Below, piece after piece: positions 63,838-64,000 of a DNA stretch of 64,000 nucleotides. The position numbers and the translations under genes were made by a program. Source of the stretch: Gari tellinella (lineage: Eukaryota > Mollusca > Bivalvia > Cardiida > Psammobiidae). The stretch lies in assembly GCA_922989275.2 (NCBI GenBank), contig OV277859.1, positions 34,453,501-34,517,500 on the forward strand. The letters run 5' to 3'. The notes beneath the pieces were generated by a model. That model saw nothing but the letters and a program-made list of their open reading frames with translations. It was not told where the DNA came from and did not search any database. How positions within the stretch are numbered: position 1 is the stretch's first letter; each line of letters starts with the position of its first letter.

Positions 63838-64000
63838 TTAACCCATTACTCCATAAATACACATTCTAACAAATTTAATTCAATCCTCCACTGAAGCAAA
63901 TAGTTCAACATTACACAGTCATGAATATGTATCATAAGAAATATGTTCTATATTCTAGCAATTGGTAGCTTAAAGCTGGCTGAAAGTTAAACAGAATGCG
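63838..64000 (-). mobile_element. TTAA-1 MITE, cut by window edge
   Basis: TTAACCCATTACTCCATAAA and the first hairpin arm; continues past the window. Confidence 0.82.

Overview
The window is eukaryotic genomic DNA. It contains small exons with GT-AG introns, no operons, and about 63% or more A+T by eye. The most likely source is a bivalve mollusc: several repeats have the layout of the pearl/Helitron-like elements known from bivalves (core tandem repeats of about 160 bp, then an ACGG-type microsatellite), and a tRNA-derived SINE carries a central domain of the kind seen in molluscan SINEs. I cannot name the species.

Two cellular genes are clear and point away from each other. On the minus strand, 26 exons from 30873 down to position 1 encode most of ERCC6L2, a SNF2-family DNA translocase of double-strand-break repair: Tudor domain, complete two-lobed ATPase core, acidic linker and HEBO-type C-terminal region. 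Every exon junction I built keeps frame. The first (ATG) exon and the 3' end are missing. On the plus strand, two exons (43362-43623 and 46410-50782) encode a complete DBF4/Chiffon-like regulatory subunit of the CDC7 kinase. It is 1544 residues, far longer than vertebrate DBF4 and closer in size to insect Chiffon.

The 12 kb between the genes (about 31-43 kb) holds a truncated BEL/Pao LTR retroelement (5' LTR, primer site, gag), a 178-bp tandem array, a SINE split by a hAT-like MITE, and a 430-bp fold-back element full of short CG-rich palindromes just upstream of DBF4. From 50.8 kb to the end I found no gene, only repeats and AT-rich sequence.

The most striking content is the transposon layer. 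About thirty copies of one family with TTAACCC termini (TTAA-1, about 250 bp) fill the ERCC6L2 introns and the 3' third of the window. Two further TTAA families and several TA-flanked families lie among them, nearly all with a central perfect hairpin. One TTAA-1 copy sits inside the TTAA of another copy's hairpin loop, which shows the target preference directly. The same hairpin sequences recur inside families whose termini are otherwise unrelated, as though the hairpin were an exchangeable module. Pearl-like elements, LINE 3' ends and a 1.06-kb TA-flanked element are nested in the MITEs, giving a readable order of insertion. Family labels such as TTAA-1 and TA-1 are mine.
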